From NCBI GenBank assembly GCA_018262135.1, contig JAGTSD010000096.1, positions 1 to 9,925 on the forward strand: a stretch of 9,925 nt of DNA, written 5' to 3'. The DNA is from Pseudomonadota bacterium (GTDB lineage Bacteria; Pseudomonadota; Gammaproteobacteria; Competibacterales; Competibacteraceae). Under the pieces are notes generated by a model, which saw only the letters and a program-made list of their open reading frames with translations, ran no database searches and was not told the origin of the DNA. This document shows, in pieces, positions 1-5,330 of the stretch (position 1 is the first letter of the stretch; each line of letters begins with the position of its first letter). A program made the translations under genes and the position numbers.

Positions 1-108
1 CCGGGTCAGCTTCACGCCGGCGCCATCGGAAGTCGCCTTGCCGACCACCAGTTGTTCCACGGTGCGGGGTTGTTGGATCGGTTCGGTGCGCAGAACAGAA
101 TTCGTCAT
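1..108 (-). CDS. Pirin-family protein, N-terminal 36 codons (cut by window edge)
   Basis: Only the first 36 residues are present; the rest lies beyond base 1. The reading begins MTNSVLRTEPIQ and reaches SDGAGVKLTR. The 'DGAGVKLTR' block is typical of the start of the first cupin domain in bacterial pirins. Pirins are cupin metalloproteins, some with quercetin 2,3-dioxygenase activity and others acting as redox-sensitive regulators; which applies here cannot be told. The ATG at 108 is preceded by GGAG about 8 bases upstream, a good ribosome binding site. The gene lies 51 bases downstream of azoR on the same strand, so co-transcription is likely. The family call rests on a short stretch and is moderately sure. 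Confidence 0.68.
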   Translation of the reverse strand, partial: MTNSVLRTEPIQQPRTVEQLVVGKATSDGAGVKLTR

Positions 109-128
109 GGGATTCACTCCGGGAGTCA

Positions 129-160
129 GGGCGCGCGGCGGCGCCCGCAGGGTTTACCCT
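129..160 (-). other. Two short hairpins in the azoR-pirin intercistronic gap
   Basis: Two inverted repeats sit side by side in the 51-base gap. One is AGGGT/ACCCT with a two-base loop (149-160), whose outermost base is also the last base of the azoR stop codon. The other is GGGCGC/GCGCCC with a six-base loop (129-146). Neither is followed by a T-run, so they do not look like a standard intrinsic terminator. They could affect mRNA stability or set pirin expression relative to azoR. The repeats are directly visible; any function is inference. Confidence 0.4.
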
Positions 161-759
161 CAGGCCAGCGCCGCCGCCATGTCGGCTTCGGCTTCGGCAA
201 AACCTTGTTGGGTCGCTTCCGGCCCCATGTTCAGGCCTTCCGCGTAGATGAAATGCACGTCGGTCATGCCGAGGAATCCGAGTATCAGTTTCAGATACGG
301 CGTCTGGGTATCGTTCGCCGTACCCCGGTAGCGACCACCGCGCGCCAGCGCCACGTAGACCTTCCTGCCCGTGAGGAACCCCTCCGGTCCACTCTCGGTG
401 TAGCGGAAGGTAACGCCGGCGCGGGTGATGGCGTCAAACCAGTTCTTCAACTGGGCCGGAATGCCGAAGTTGTACATCGGCACGCCCAGCACGAGTACGT
501 CGGCCGCCTTCACCTCCGCGATCAGCGCATCGTCGAGCGCCACCCGTGCCGCCTGGGCCGGAGTGCGCTGCTCGGCCGGGGTGAACAGCGCGCCGAGCGC
601 GGCGGCGTCGAGCATCGGATGCGGGTCGGCGCCCAGATCGCGCACCGTGAGCCTGGCATTCGGGTTGGCTGCTTGCAGGCGGGCGACGATATCATTGGCG
701 AGGCGGGTGGAGTTGGCGCCCTCGGGGCGGATACTGGCGTTGACTTGCAGGATTTTCAT
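160..759 (-). CDS. azoR: FMN-dependent NADH-azoreductase / NADH:quinone reductase (AzoR)
   Basis: A 199-residue flavodoxin-like protein of the usual AzoR length. AzoR enzymes use NADH and bound FMN to reduce azo dyes and, probably more relevant in the cell, quinones by two-electron transfer, protecting against thiol-reactive electrophiles. Visible family marks are the N-terminal phosphate-binding loop with S9 and S17 (NAS...NSTRLA), the flavin-binding MYNF at 95-98 followed by [13 protein letters not shown], and ARGG at 139-142. It should be a cytosolic dimer; no signal peptide is seen. The ATG at 759 follows a GAGGAAA ribosome binding site. It diverges from a LysR-type regulator across a 94-base gap, a classic layout in which the regulator controls the neighbour, and a pirin gene follows in the same direction. 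The substrate preference cannot be read from sequence. Confidence 0.93.
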   Translation of the reverse strand: MKILQVNASIRPEGANSTRLANDIVARLQAANPNARLTVRDLGADPHPMLDAAALGALFTPAEQRTPAQAARVALDDALIAEVKAADVLVLGVPMYNFGIPAQLKNWFDAITRAGVTFRYTESGPEGFLTGRKVYVALARGGRYRGTANDTQTPYLKLILGFLGMTDVHFIYAEGLNMGPEATQQGFAEAEADMAAALA

Positions 760-796
760 GAGCTTTCCTCGCAGTGGTGAGTGATCTGAGGCACAC

Positions 797-810
797 TATA
801 TTGGGATATA
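797..810. promoter_or_regulatory. Inverted repeat TATAT-N4-ATATA, candidate LysR operator
   Basis: A perfect 5-base inverted repeat with a TGGG spacer lies in the azoR/lysR divergent gap. It also supplies weak -10 candidates in both directions: TATAAA at 807-812 for lysR and, on the minus strand, TATAGT at 796-801 for azoR. No good -35 partner is seen for either. A dyad overlapping both promoters fits LysR-type control, but the assignment is inference. Confidence 0.4.
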
Positions 811-834
811 AAACGGGAGAAAAGCCCCTTAAAC

Positions 835-848
835 GGATAACATTATCC
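835..848. promoter_or_regulatory. Inverted repeat GGATAA-CA-TTATCC just upstream of lysR
   Basis: A perfect 6-base inverted repeat with a two-base spacer ends 5 bases before the lysR ATG, occupying the place where a ribosome binding site would be. No Shine-Dalgarno sequence is visible for lysR. The dyad could be an autoregulatory operator or an element that limits lysR translation. The repeat is visible; its role is inference. Confidence 0.42.
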
Positions 849-853
849 TGCTC

Positions 854-1801
854 ATGGAACAATTCGAACCAAATGATCTGTTGATCTTCGCCCGTGTCGC
901 GGAAGCCGGCAGTTTCAGCCGCGCCGCCGACCGGCTCGGTCTGCCCAAATCCACGGTATCGCGCCGCATCGCGTTGCTCGAAGAGCGGCTGGGCGAGCGT
1001 CTGATGCTGCGCACCACCCGCCGCCTCGCCCTGACCGAGTTTGGGGAGCATTTGCTGGAACACGCCCGCCAGGTGGCCGTGGAAGTGGATGCGGCGCGGG
1101 CGCTGGCCGAGCACCGCCAGGCGCGGCCAAGCGGCCGGTTGCGGGTGTCCATGCCGAGCGATTTCGCCAACCTGCTGCTGGCCGACATGCTGGCCGCCTT
1201 CATCGCCCTGCATCCGGAGGTGGCGCTGGAACTGGACCTGTCGCCAAGGCGGGTGGATTTGCTGGGGGAAAACTTCGATATCGCCGTGCGCATGGGCGCG
1301 CTGCCCGACGATGCGCTGCTCGCCGCGCGCCGCATCGCCGTGTTGCCGATCGGCCTTTACGCCGCGCCGGGCTATCTGGCCGAGCGCGGCGATCCGGCCT
1401 CGCCAGACGATCTCGCGCAACACGAGGCCTTGCGCTTGCTCGAACCCGGAGGCGAAGCGGCGGTTTGGACTCTGATCAGCGGCCAGCGGCGCTGGGAAGG
1501 CGCCCCTCCGGGTCGCGCCCTGGCCAATTCCCCGGAGCTGCTGATTCGATTGGCGCGGGCGGGAGTAGGGATTGCGGCGGTTCCTGACTACTTTGCAGCA
1601 CCCAGCGTGCGGAGCGGGGAACTGCGCCGCGTCCTGCCCGACTGGCATTTGCCGGCTCATCCGGCCTGGGCGGTGTTTCCCGGTCGCCGCCTGATGCCGG
1701 CGAAGACGCGGGCGTTCCTCGACATGCTGCAAACGGCGCTGGCCGGTTCGCCCGGCAATGCCGCGCGCCCGCCAGCGAACCCGCTCATCAAATCCGGATA
1801 G
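854..1801 (+). CDS. LysR-type transcriptional regulator
   Basis: A 315-residue protein of typical LysR length. Residues about 7-66 form the winged helix-turn-helix (LLIFARVAEAGSFSRAADRLGL, then PKSTVSRRIALLEERLG and RLMLRTTRRLALTEFG). Residues about 94-297 form the periplasmic-binding-protein-like effector domain, starting at GRLRVSMP and including FDIAVRMG at 141-148 and LARAGVGIAAVPDYF at 233-247. It belongs to the large group usually annotated with DsdC/AaeR-like or YafC-like names, and no specific effector can be assigned. It is divergent from azoR, so control of azoR and the pirin gene, plus autoregulation, is the natural expectation. ATG 854 is the only start that keeps the complete DNA-binding domain; it has no clear Shine-Dalgarno. 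The gene converges on dps with only 19 bases between stop codons. Confidence 0.93.
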   Translation: MEQFEPNDLLIFARVAEAGSFSRAADRLGLPKSTVSRRIALLEERLGERLMLRTTRRLALTEFGEHLLEHARQVAVEVDAARALAEHRQARPSGRLRVSMPSDFANLLLADMLAAFIALHPEVALELDLSPRRVDLLGENFDIAVRMGALPDDALLAARRIAVLPIGLYAAPGYLAERGDPASPDDLAQHEALRLLEPGGEAAVWTLISGQRRWEGAPPGRALANSPELLIRLARAGVGIAAVPDYFAAPSVRSGELRRVLPDWHLPAHPAWAVFPGRRLMPAKTRAFLDMLQTALAGSPGNAARPPANPLIKSG

Positions 1802-1820
1802 CGTCCCTGCTCGACAATGC

Positions 1821-2294
1821 TCAGCCCAACAGGCTGCGCAGCATCCAGGCGGTTTTCTCGTGAATCTGCATCCGCTGGGTCAGCAGATCGGCGGTCGGCT
1901 GATCGTTGGCCTTTTCCACCACCGGGAATATCGAGCGAGCGGTGCGCACCACCGCTTCCTGATCCTTGACCAGTTGCCGGATCATCTCTTCCGCCGAAGG
2001 CGTGCCGGTTTCCTCCTGAATGCTCGTCAATTTGGCGAACTGGGCGTAACTGCCCGGCGCTGGCAGGCCCAGCGCCCGGATGCGTTCGGCGATCAGATCC
2101 ACTGCCAGCGCCAGTTCGTTGTACTGGGTCTCGAACATCAGGTGCAGGGTGTTGAACATCGGTCCGGTGACGTTCCAGTGAAAGTTGTGGGTCTTCAAAT
2201 AGACGGTGTAGGTATCGGCGAGCAGGCGGGACAGGCCTTCACCGATTTGCTGACGCAGTTCGTCGCTGATGCCGATATCAATGGGCATGGTCAT
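1821..2294 (-). CDS. dps: Dps-family DNA-protecting ferritin (157 aa)
   Basis: Dps proteins form cytosolic dodecamers that oxidise Fe(II), preferentially with hydrogen peroxide, and store the iron, protecting DNA during stress. The length and the block [12 protein letters not shown] are typical. The intersubunit ferroxidase residues are recognisable by spacing: H39, H51, E55, D66 and E70 correspond to H31, H43, D47, D58 and E62 of Listeria innocua Dps, so one position has Glu in place of Asp. The N-terminus ([10 protein letters not shown]) is short, without the lysine-rich DNA-binding tail of E. coli Dps, so direct DNA binding is doubtful. The open frame extends upstream to 2390, but ATG 2294 is preceded by GAGGAG at 7-base spacing and gives the standard length, so it is the chosen start. 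The gene has its own AT-rich upstream region and is probably transcribed alone. Confidence 0.92.
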   Translation of the reverse strand: MTMPIDIGISDELRQQIGEGLSRLLADTYTVYLKTHNFHWNVTGPMFNTLHLMFETQYNELALAVDLIAERIRALGLPAPGSYAQFAKLTSIQEETGTPSAEEMIRQLVKDQEAVVRTARSIFPVVEKANDQPTADLLTQRMQIHEKTAWMLRSLLG

Positions 2295-2378
2295 GGCTGA
2301 TCTCCTCAAATTAGGGTTGAGCCGGATTGCATGGCATAAGGATAGGCAAGAATTTCTAATTGAGCTAATTGATTGTAG
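2295..2378 (-). promoter_or_regulatory. AT-rich dps upstream region with 9-base direct repeat
   Basis: This stretch is strikingly AT-rich compared with the GC-rich surroundings and should hold the dps promoter. It contains two adjacent copies of CTAATTGA(G/T) at 2356-2364 and 2365-2373 (plus-strand reading). No confident -35/-10 pair and no convincing OxyR dyad could be recognised by eye. The repeat is visible; a regulatory role is inference. Confidence 0.4.
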
Positions 2379-2405
2379 AAAAAACATCAATAGCCATTAG
2401 CTATT
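2379..2405 (-). terminator. Candidate intrinsic terminator of the hydrolase transcript
   Basis: Read on the minus strand, AATAGC-TAATG-GCTATT forms a 6-base stem with a 5-base loop, followed after four bases by six T residues. It begins within the hydrolase stop codon. The stem is AT-rich and weak, so termination efficiency is uncertain. The same bases belong to a degenerate heptad repeat related to the one at 3283-3310. Confidence 0.42.
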
Positions 2406-2411
2406 AGCCCG
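2391..2411. repeat. Degenerate heptad array at the hydrolase stop codon
   Basis: Three consecutive seven-base units read TAGCCAT, TAGCTAT and TAGCCCG on the plus strand. On the minus strand they run from the last codon of the hydrolase through its stop codon. The units resemble TAGCCAC, the unit of the array at 3283-3310, where it reads on the minus strand, so the two arrays flank the hydrolase gene in inverted orientation. Confidence 0.4.
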
Positions 2412-3270
2412 CAGGCATACCGCTGCGCCCGGCGGCGAAGAACGGCGCCAGCAGGCGGGCGCAGGGTTCGGGGTCTTCCAGATGAGGATGATGCCCGCCG
2501 GGCAGGATTTTCACGGTCAGTCCGGCGATGCGGGCGTAGCGTTCCTTCATGTAGGCCCGCTTGACCAGATAGCCGTCCGCGCCGCAGATCAGCAGCGCCG
2601 GCGCTTCGATCCGCCCCATGTAGGCGAGGATTTGCGGTTCGCTCAGATACAGCGGCGACACGAAGCGCAGTCGGGGATCGGTGCGCCAGCCGAAACCATC
2701 GCCGACCGGCTGAAGGCCACGCTCGACCAGGGTCGCCGCCGCCAGCCACGGCAAACCGCTGGCCTCGCAGCGCGCGTGAATCGCGGCCTCCACGTTCGGG
2801 TAGGTCGGCGGGCGCTTGCGCGACAGCGCATTCATCTGCTCGATGGCCTTGCGCAGGTTGGCCGGACCGTCGTCGGGATTGCTGGTCGGCGGCCCCAACC
2901 CCTCGATCAGCGCCACCCGGCGGACCCGTTCCGGCAGGATGGCGGCGACGAAGGCGACGATACCGCCGCCCATGGAATGCCCGAGCAGGTTGAACCATTC
3001 CCAGCCCAGCGCATCGGCGGCGGCCACAACGTCGGGGATGAAATCCACGAAATGGTAATGCACGCCCGGCGGCCGGTGATCGGAATGACCATGGCCGGTC
3101 AAATCCAGCGCTACCAGCCGAACGTCGGGCAGCAGTGGCGCCAGCGCGTCGAAGCTGGCGGCATTATCGAGCCAGCCATGCACCGCCAGCACCGGAATGC
3201 CGTCCGGCGGTCCCCAGGCCCGGGCCGCCAGTCGGAGGTAAGGCGTGTGCAGTTCCAGTTCTTCGACCAT
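2404..3270 (-). CDS. Alpha/beta-fold hydrolase, serine hydrolase-like
   Basis: A 288-residue alpha/beta hydrolase. The oxyanion-hole HG is at 31-32 (VHGWLDNAASFD), followed by DLTGHGHSDH (56-65). The nucleophile elbow GHSMGG puts the catalytic Ser at 99. GADG places the likely acid at D232, and GGHHPHLEDP places the catalytic His at about 260. The pattern is closest to the SERHL/MEST-like group of the AB hydrolase 1 family; the substrate is unknown. No signal peptide is seen, so it is probably cytosolic. The start at ATG 3270 lacks a clear Shine-Dalgarno, and the 24 bases separating it from the ABM gene are mostly heptad repeat. It is the last gene of the apparent ubiC-ubiA-ABM-hydrolase run, although a link to quinone metabolism is inference. 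Confidence 0.88.
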   Translation of the reverse strand: MVEELELHTPYLRLAARAWGPPDGIPVLAVHGWLDNAASFDALAPLLPDVRLVALDLTGHGHSDHRPPGVHYHFVDFIPDVVAAADALGWEWFNLLGHSMGGGIVAFVAAILPERVRRVALIEGLGPPTSNPDDGPANLRKAIEQMNALSRKRPPTYPNVEAAIHARCEASGLPWLAAATLVERGLQPVGDGFGWRTDPRLRFVSPLYLSEPQILAYMGRIEAPALLICGADGYLVKRAYMKERYARIAGLTVKILPGGHHPHLEDPEPCARLLAPFFAAGRSGMPAG

Positions 3271-3282
3271 CGGCTCATCACG

Positions 3283-3310
3283 AGTGGCTAGTGGCTAGTG
3301 GCTAGCCACT
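3283..3310. repeat. Three tandem AGTGGCT heptads plus one inverted copy
   Basis: Exact copies of AGTGGCT lie at 3283-3289, 3290-3296 and 3297-3303, followed directly by the reverse complement AGCCACT at 3304-3310, so the right end is a 14-base perfect palindrome. The array fills most of the gap between the ABM gene and the hydrolase. It also encodes the last residues and TAG stop (3297-3295) of the ABM protein. Confidence 0.85.
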
Positions 3311-3621
3311 GGATAATCCCAGCCGGGATCGGTTGGGAACCGGTTGACGTATTTCACGCTGGAGCGCGGCTCGGCCATCATGTCGGCTACGGTATCCCGC
3401 CATCGGGCGTAATGGGCGGTTTCCTTGTGCCGGGCGGGCGCCTCGGCGTCGCGGTAGACCTCGACCAGCACGAAGCGGGTCGGATCGTCGGCCTGCTGGA
3501 TCACGTCGAAACGGGCGATGCCCGGTTCCTGGACGCTGTGCCGGGCGTTGTCCAGCGAGGCGGCCTGGAAGGCTTCGACGCAGTCCGGTTTAACATGGAC
3601 GAAAACGTGAACGATGAGCAT
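3295..3621 (-). CDS. Antibiotic biosynthesis monooxygenase (ABM) domain protein, LsrG/YgiN-like
   Basis: A 108-residue single-domain protein with the dimeric alpha+beta barrel ABM fold. It begins [18 protein letters not shown], continues with [25 protein letters not shown] (about 32-56), and has [10 protein letters not shown] (65-74) before the final strand. Arrangement and length match E. coli LsrG (which processes phospho-autoinducer-2) and YgiN (quinol monooxygenase); such enzymes need no metal or bound cofactor. The position 34 bases after ubiA makes a role on a quinol attractive, but this is inference. ATG 3621 has AAAGGAG 8 bases upstream. The C-terminal VASH and the stop codon are read from the heptad array at 3283-3310, so the natural C-terminus may have been reshaped by the repeat. 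Confidence 0.85.
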   Translation of the reverse strand: MLIVHVFVHVKPDCVEAFQAASLDNARHSVQEPGIARFDVIQQADDPTRFVLVEVYRDAEAPARHKETAHYARWRDTVADMMAEPRSSVKYVNRFPTDPGWDYPVASH

Positions 3622-3644
3622 TCAGGTATCTCCTTTCCCGAGGT

Positions 3645-3658
3645 TGAACGGCAGTTCA
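3645..3658 (-). other. Small inverted repeat at the ubiA stop codon
   Basis: On the minus strand, TGAAC-TGCC-GTTCA forms a 5-base stem with a 4-base loop whose first three bases are the ubiA stop codon. It lies in the 34-base gap before the ABM gene and has no T-run, so it is not a terminator. It may have no function. Confidence 0.25.
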
Positions 3659-4537
3659 GGGCGAACCCGCAGGCAGATAGTCCAGCAACAGCCCGCAGAA
3701 GATGATCAGCCCGAACGCATTATTGTTGAGAAACGCCTTGAAACAGTCCTCCGGCGTGCGGTCGCGGATCAGGAATTGCTGGTACAACGCCAGCCAGGCC
3801 GCCACGAACAGGCTGAGATAGTAAATCCAGCCCCGGCCATTGAGCAGGCCGATCCCGATCAGGAGGACCAGCAGCGCCAGTTGCAGGTAGCCGATGATTT
3901 GCTTGTCGCGCGCGCCGAACAGGATGGCAGTGGATTTCACCCCGATCTTGAGGTCGTCTTCCCGGTCCACCATCGCGTACTGGGTATCATAGATCACCGA
4001 CCACAGCACGTTGCCGAAAAACAGCAGCCAGCAGACCGGGGGTAACGCGCCGGTTACCGCTGCGTAGGCCATCGGAATCGCCCAGCCGAAGGCTGCGCCC
4101 AGATGGAACTGGGGCAGGGAATGGAACCGCTTCATGAACGGATAGCTGAGCGCCAGCGCCAGGCCGATGAAGGCCAGTTGGATGGTCAACAGATTCTGGG
4201 TCAGCACCAGGCCGAAGGCCAGCAGGCACAGCGTGGCCAGCAGGCCTACCGCCTCGCCCAGACTGACGCGCCCCGCCGCCAGTGGCCGGTCGCGGGTGCG
4301 GGCGACATGCGGGTCGTATTTGCGGTCGGCGATGTCGTTCATCACGCACCCGGCCGAGCGCATCAGGATCACGCCCAGCACGAACACCAGCACCACCCCG
4401 CGCGGCGGCTGGCCGTTGCCTGCCAGCCACAGCGCCCACAGCGTCGGCCACAGCAGCAGATAAATCCCAATGGGGCGATGCAGGCGCATCAATTGCGCGT
4501 ATTCGCGCAGGCGGCTTTCAAAACGTTCGATGGTCAT
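3656..4537 (-). CDS. ubiA: 4-hydroxybenzoate polyprenyltransferase UbiA
   Basis: A 293-residue integral membrane prenyltransferase. It attaches the polyprenyl side chain to 4-hydroxybenzoate, the second committed step of ubiquinone synthesis, in the cytoplasmic membrane with Mg2+. The first Asp-rich motif is NDIADRKYD (N67, D68, D71, D75), followed by TRDRPLAAGRVS. The second is YDTQYAMVDREDD (183-195), followed by KIGVKSTAILFG. Multiple hydrophobic segments alternate through the chain, and length is normal for the family. It lies 9 bases downstream of ubiC, whose product is its substrate, so the two are surely one transcription unit. The chain ends in a short tail (DYLPAGSP). ATG 4537 is conserved in position relative to E. 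coli UbiA; its ribosome binding site lies in the ubiC tail and is weak. Confidence 0.96.
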   Translation of the reverse strand: MTIERFESRLREYAQLMRLHRPIGIYLLLWPTLWALWLAGNGQPPRGVVLVFVLGVILMRSAGCVMNDIADRKYDPHVARTRDRPLAAGRVSLGEAVGLLATLCLLAFGLVLTQNLLTIQLAFIGLALALSYPFMKRFHSLPQFHLGAAFGWAIPMAYAAVTGALPPVCWLLFFGNVLWSVIYDTQYAMVDREDDLKIGVKSTAILFGARDKQIIGYLQLALLVLLIGIGLLNGRGWIYYLSLFVAAWLALYQQFLIRDRTPEDCFKAFLNNNAFGLIIFCGLLLDYLPAGSP

Positions 4538-4546
4538 GGTGAAAAT

Positions 4547-5107
4547 TCAGTCCGGTCGTTGACAGGCGGTTACCGGCAAATCGGGCAGGAAAATCTCGCA
4601 GACCAGCAGGGGGCGGCCCTCGATCCGAAACACGGAACGGCGACCCCAAATGGTGGCTGGCGACTCGACAAGGCCGGCGAATGCCTGCTGGTGCAGGCGC
4701 TGGCCGGCGGTAATACGGGTAATTTCAACCGGGCCGCGACGGACGCCAGGATCGGCGAACAGCGCCTGACCCAGCGGGCGGGTTCCCAGGTAGGTCAGGC
4801 GCCGCCCGCGGCCGCGCAGGGTGCGCACCGGGATCAGGGTCCGGGCGAACACCCAGGGTCGTTCGTCGCCCAGCAGTCGCACTTCGCGGGTCCAGGCCCA
4901 GGCGTCCAGGCGCAAGTCGAGGATGCGCGCCTCATCGCGGTCGGGCCGGGTCCAGCCCTGGCGCAGCACGCACACGCGGAATCGGCCCGCGCAGGCGCGG
5001 CGCAACCGCTGGGTCAGTGAGCCCCGGTCGAGCAGCCAGTCGGCCATTCCGGGAGGCAGGTCGCGCCAGAACCGCTGCGGGCGGTAATGCCAGCGCAACG
5101 GGGTCAC
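4547..5107 (-). CDS. ubiC: Chorismate lyase UbiC (start uncertain, GTG 5107 preferred)
   Basis: UbiC cleaves chorismate to 4-hydroxybenzoate and pyruvate, the first committed step of ubiquinone synthesis, in the cytosol. Numbered from GTG 5107 (186 aa), visible family blocks are WLLDRGSLTQRL (24-35), TREVRL with the conserved Arg 74, RTLIP (89-93), PLGQALF (111-117), WGRRS (154-158) and LLVCEIFLP with the conserved Glu 171. These match E. coli R76 and E155. No in-frame ATG exists. The frame stays open to a TTG at 5173 (208 aa), with another TTG at 5131; none of the three has a Shine-Dalgarno. I prefer 5107 because it puts WLLD at about the same distance from the start as in E. coli, and because a candidate extended -10 overlaps the 5173 TTG. 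The protein is very Arg-rich. ubiA follows 9 bases later. Confidence 0.9.
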   Translation of the reverse strand: MTPLRWHYRPQRFWRDLPPGMADWLLDRGSLTQRLRRACAGRFRVCVLRQGWTRPDRDEARILDLRLDAWAWTREVRLLGDERPWVFARTLIPVRTLRGRGRRLTYLGTRPLGQALFADPGVRRGPVEITRITAGQRLHQQAFAGLVESPATIWGRRSVFRIEGRPLLVCEIFLPDLPVTACQRPD

Positions 5108-5172
5108 GAATGAGGGCGGGGCGGTATGCAAGGCGGCGGTTGAGGGTGATCGGTGGTTCGAAACAGCGGGCA

Positions 5173-5181
5173 ATTATGGCA
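5173..5181 (-). promoter_or_regulatory. Candidate extended -10 for ubiC (TGCCATAAT)
   Basis: On the minus strand TG-C-CATAAT matches the extended -10 pattern with five of six bases of TATAAT. No -35 element is seen. Transcription would start near 5166, which would exclude the TTG at 5173 as the ubiC start and fit the downstream GTG. Confidence 0.3.
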
Positions 5182-5255
5182 TGGTTGCCGCGTATCGGGG
5201 GAATGGCGTCTTGTGGCGATGTCCGCCGTTCAGCCACGGGGTTTCGGAATCCTCA

Positions 5256-5264
5256 TGCTATAGT
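5256..5264 (+). promoter_or_regulatory. Candidate extended -10 for the antiporter (TGCTATAGT)
   Basis: TG-C-TATAGT is an extended -10 with five of six consensus bases. No clear -35 is present. A transcript starting near 5270 would have a leader of about 60 bases before ATG 5331, and would leave ATG 5274 almost leaderless. It faces away from the ubiC candidate about 75 bases to the left, as expected for a divergent pair. Confidence 0.35.
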
Positions 5265-5330
5265 GGCGCCCTGATGGCCCTGGATGCGCCGGGGTCATTT
5301 CGATGGGACGCGGCCAGGAATAAACCACTC

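Noticed and set aside
692..1732. 346-codon antisense open frame over the LysR gene
   Set aside because: The LysR protein on the opposite strand is fully recognisable. This reading is rich in Gln, Arg and Gly, as mirror frames commonly are.
1802..1820. Bidirectional terminator between lysR and dps
   Set aside because: The 19-base gap has no T-run; only a 4-base AGCC/GGCT pairing at the dps 3' end is seen.
2320..2378. OxyR binding site upstream of dps
   Set aside because: Some ATAG/CTA pieces occur but not with the spacing or symmetry of the OxyR pattern.
2295..2390. 32-residue N-terminal extension of Dps
   Set aside because: The extension would start in the AT-rich promoter region, has no ribosome binding site and resembles no Dps N-terminus; GAGGAG precedes ATG 2294.
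3283..3310. Short CRISPR-like array
   Set aside because: Units are 7 bases and directly abutting with no spacers, and no cas gene is near.
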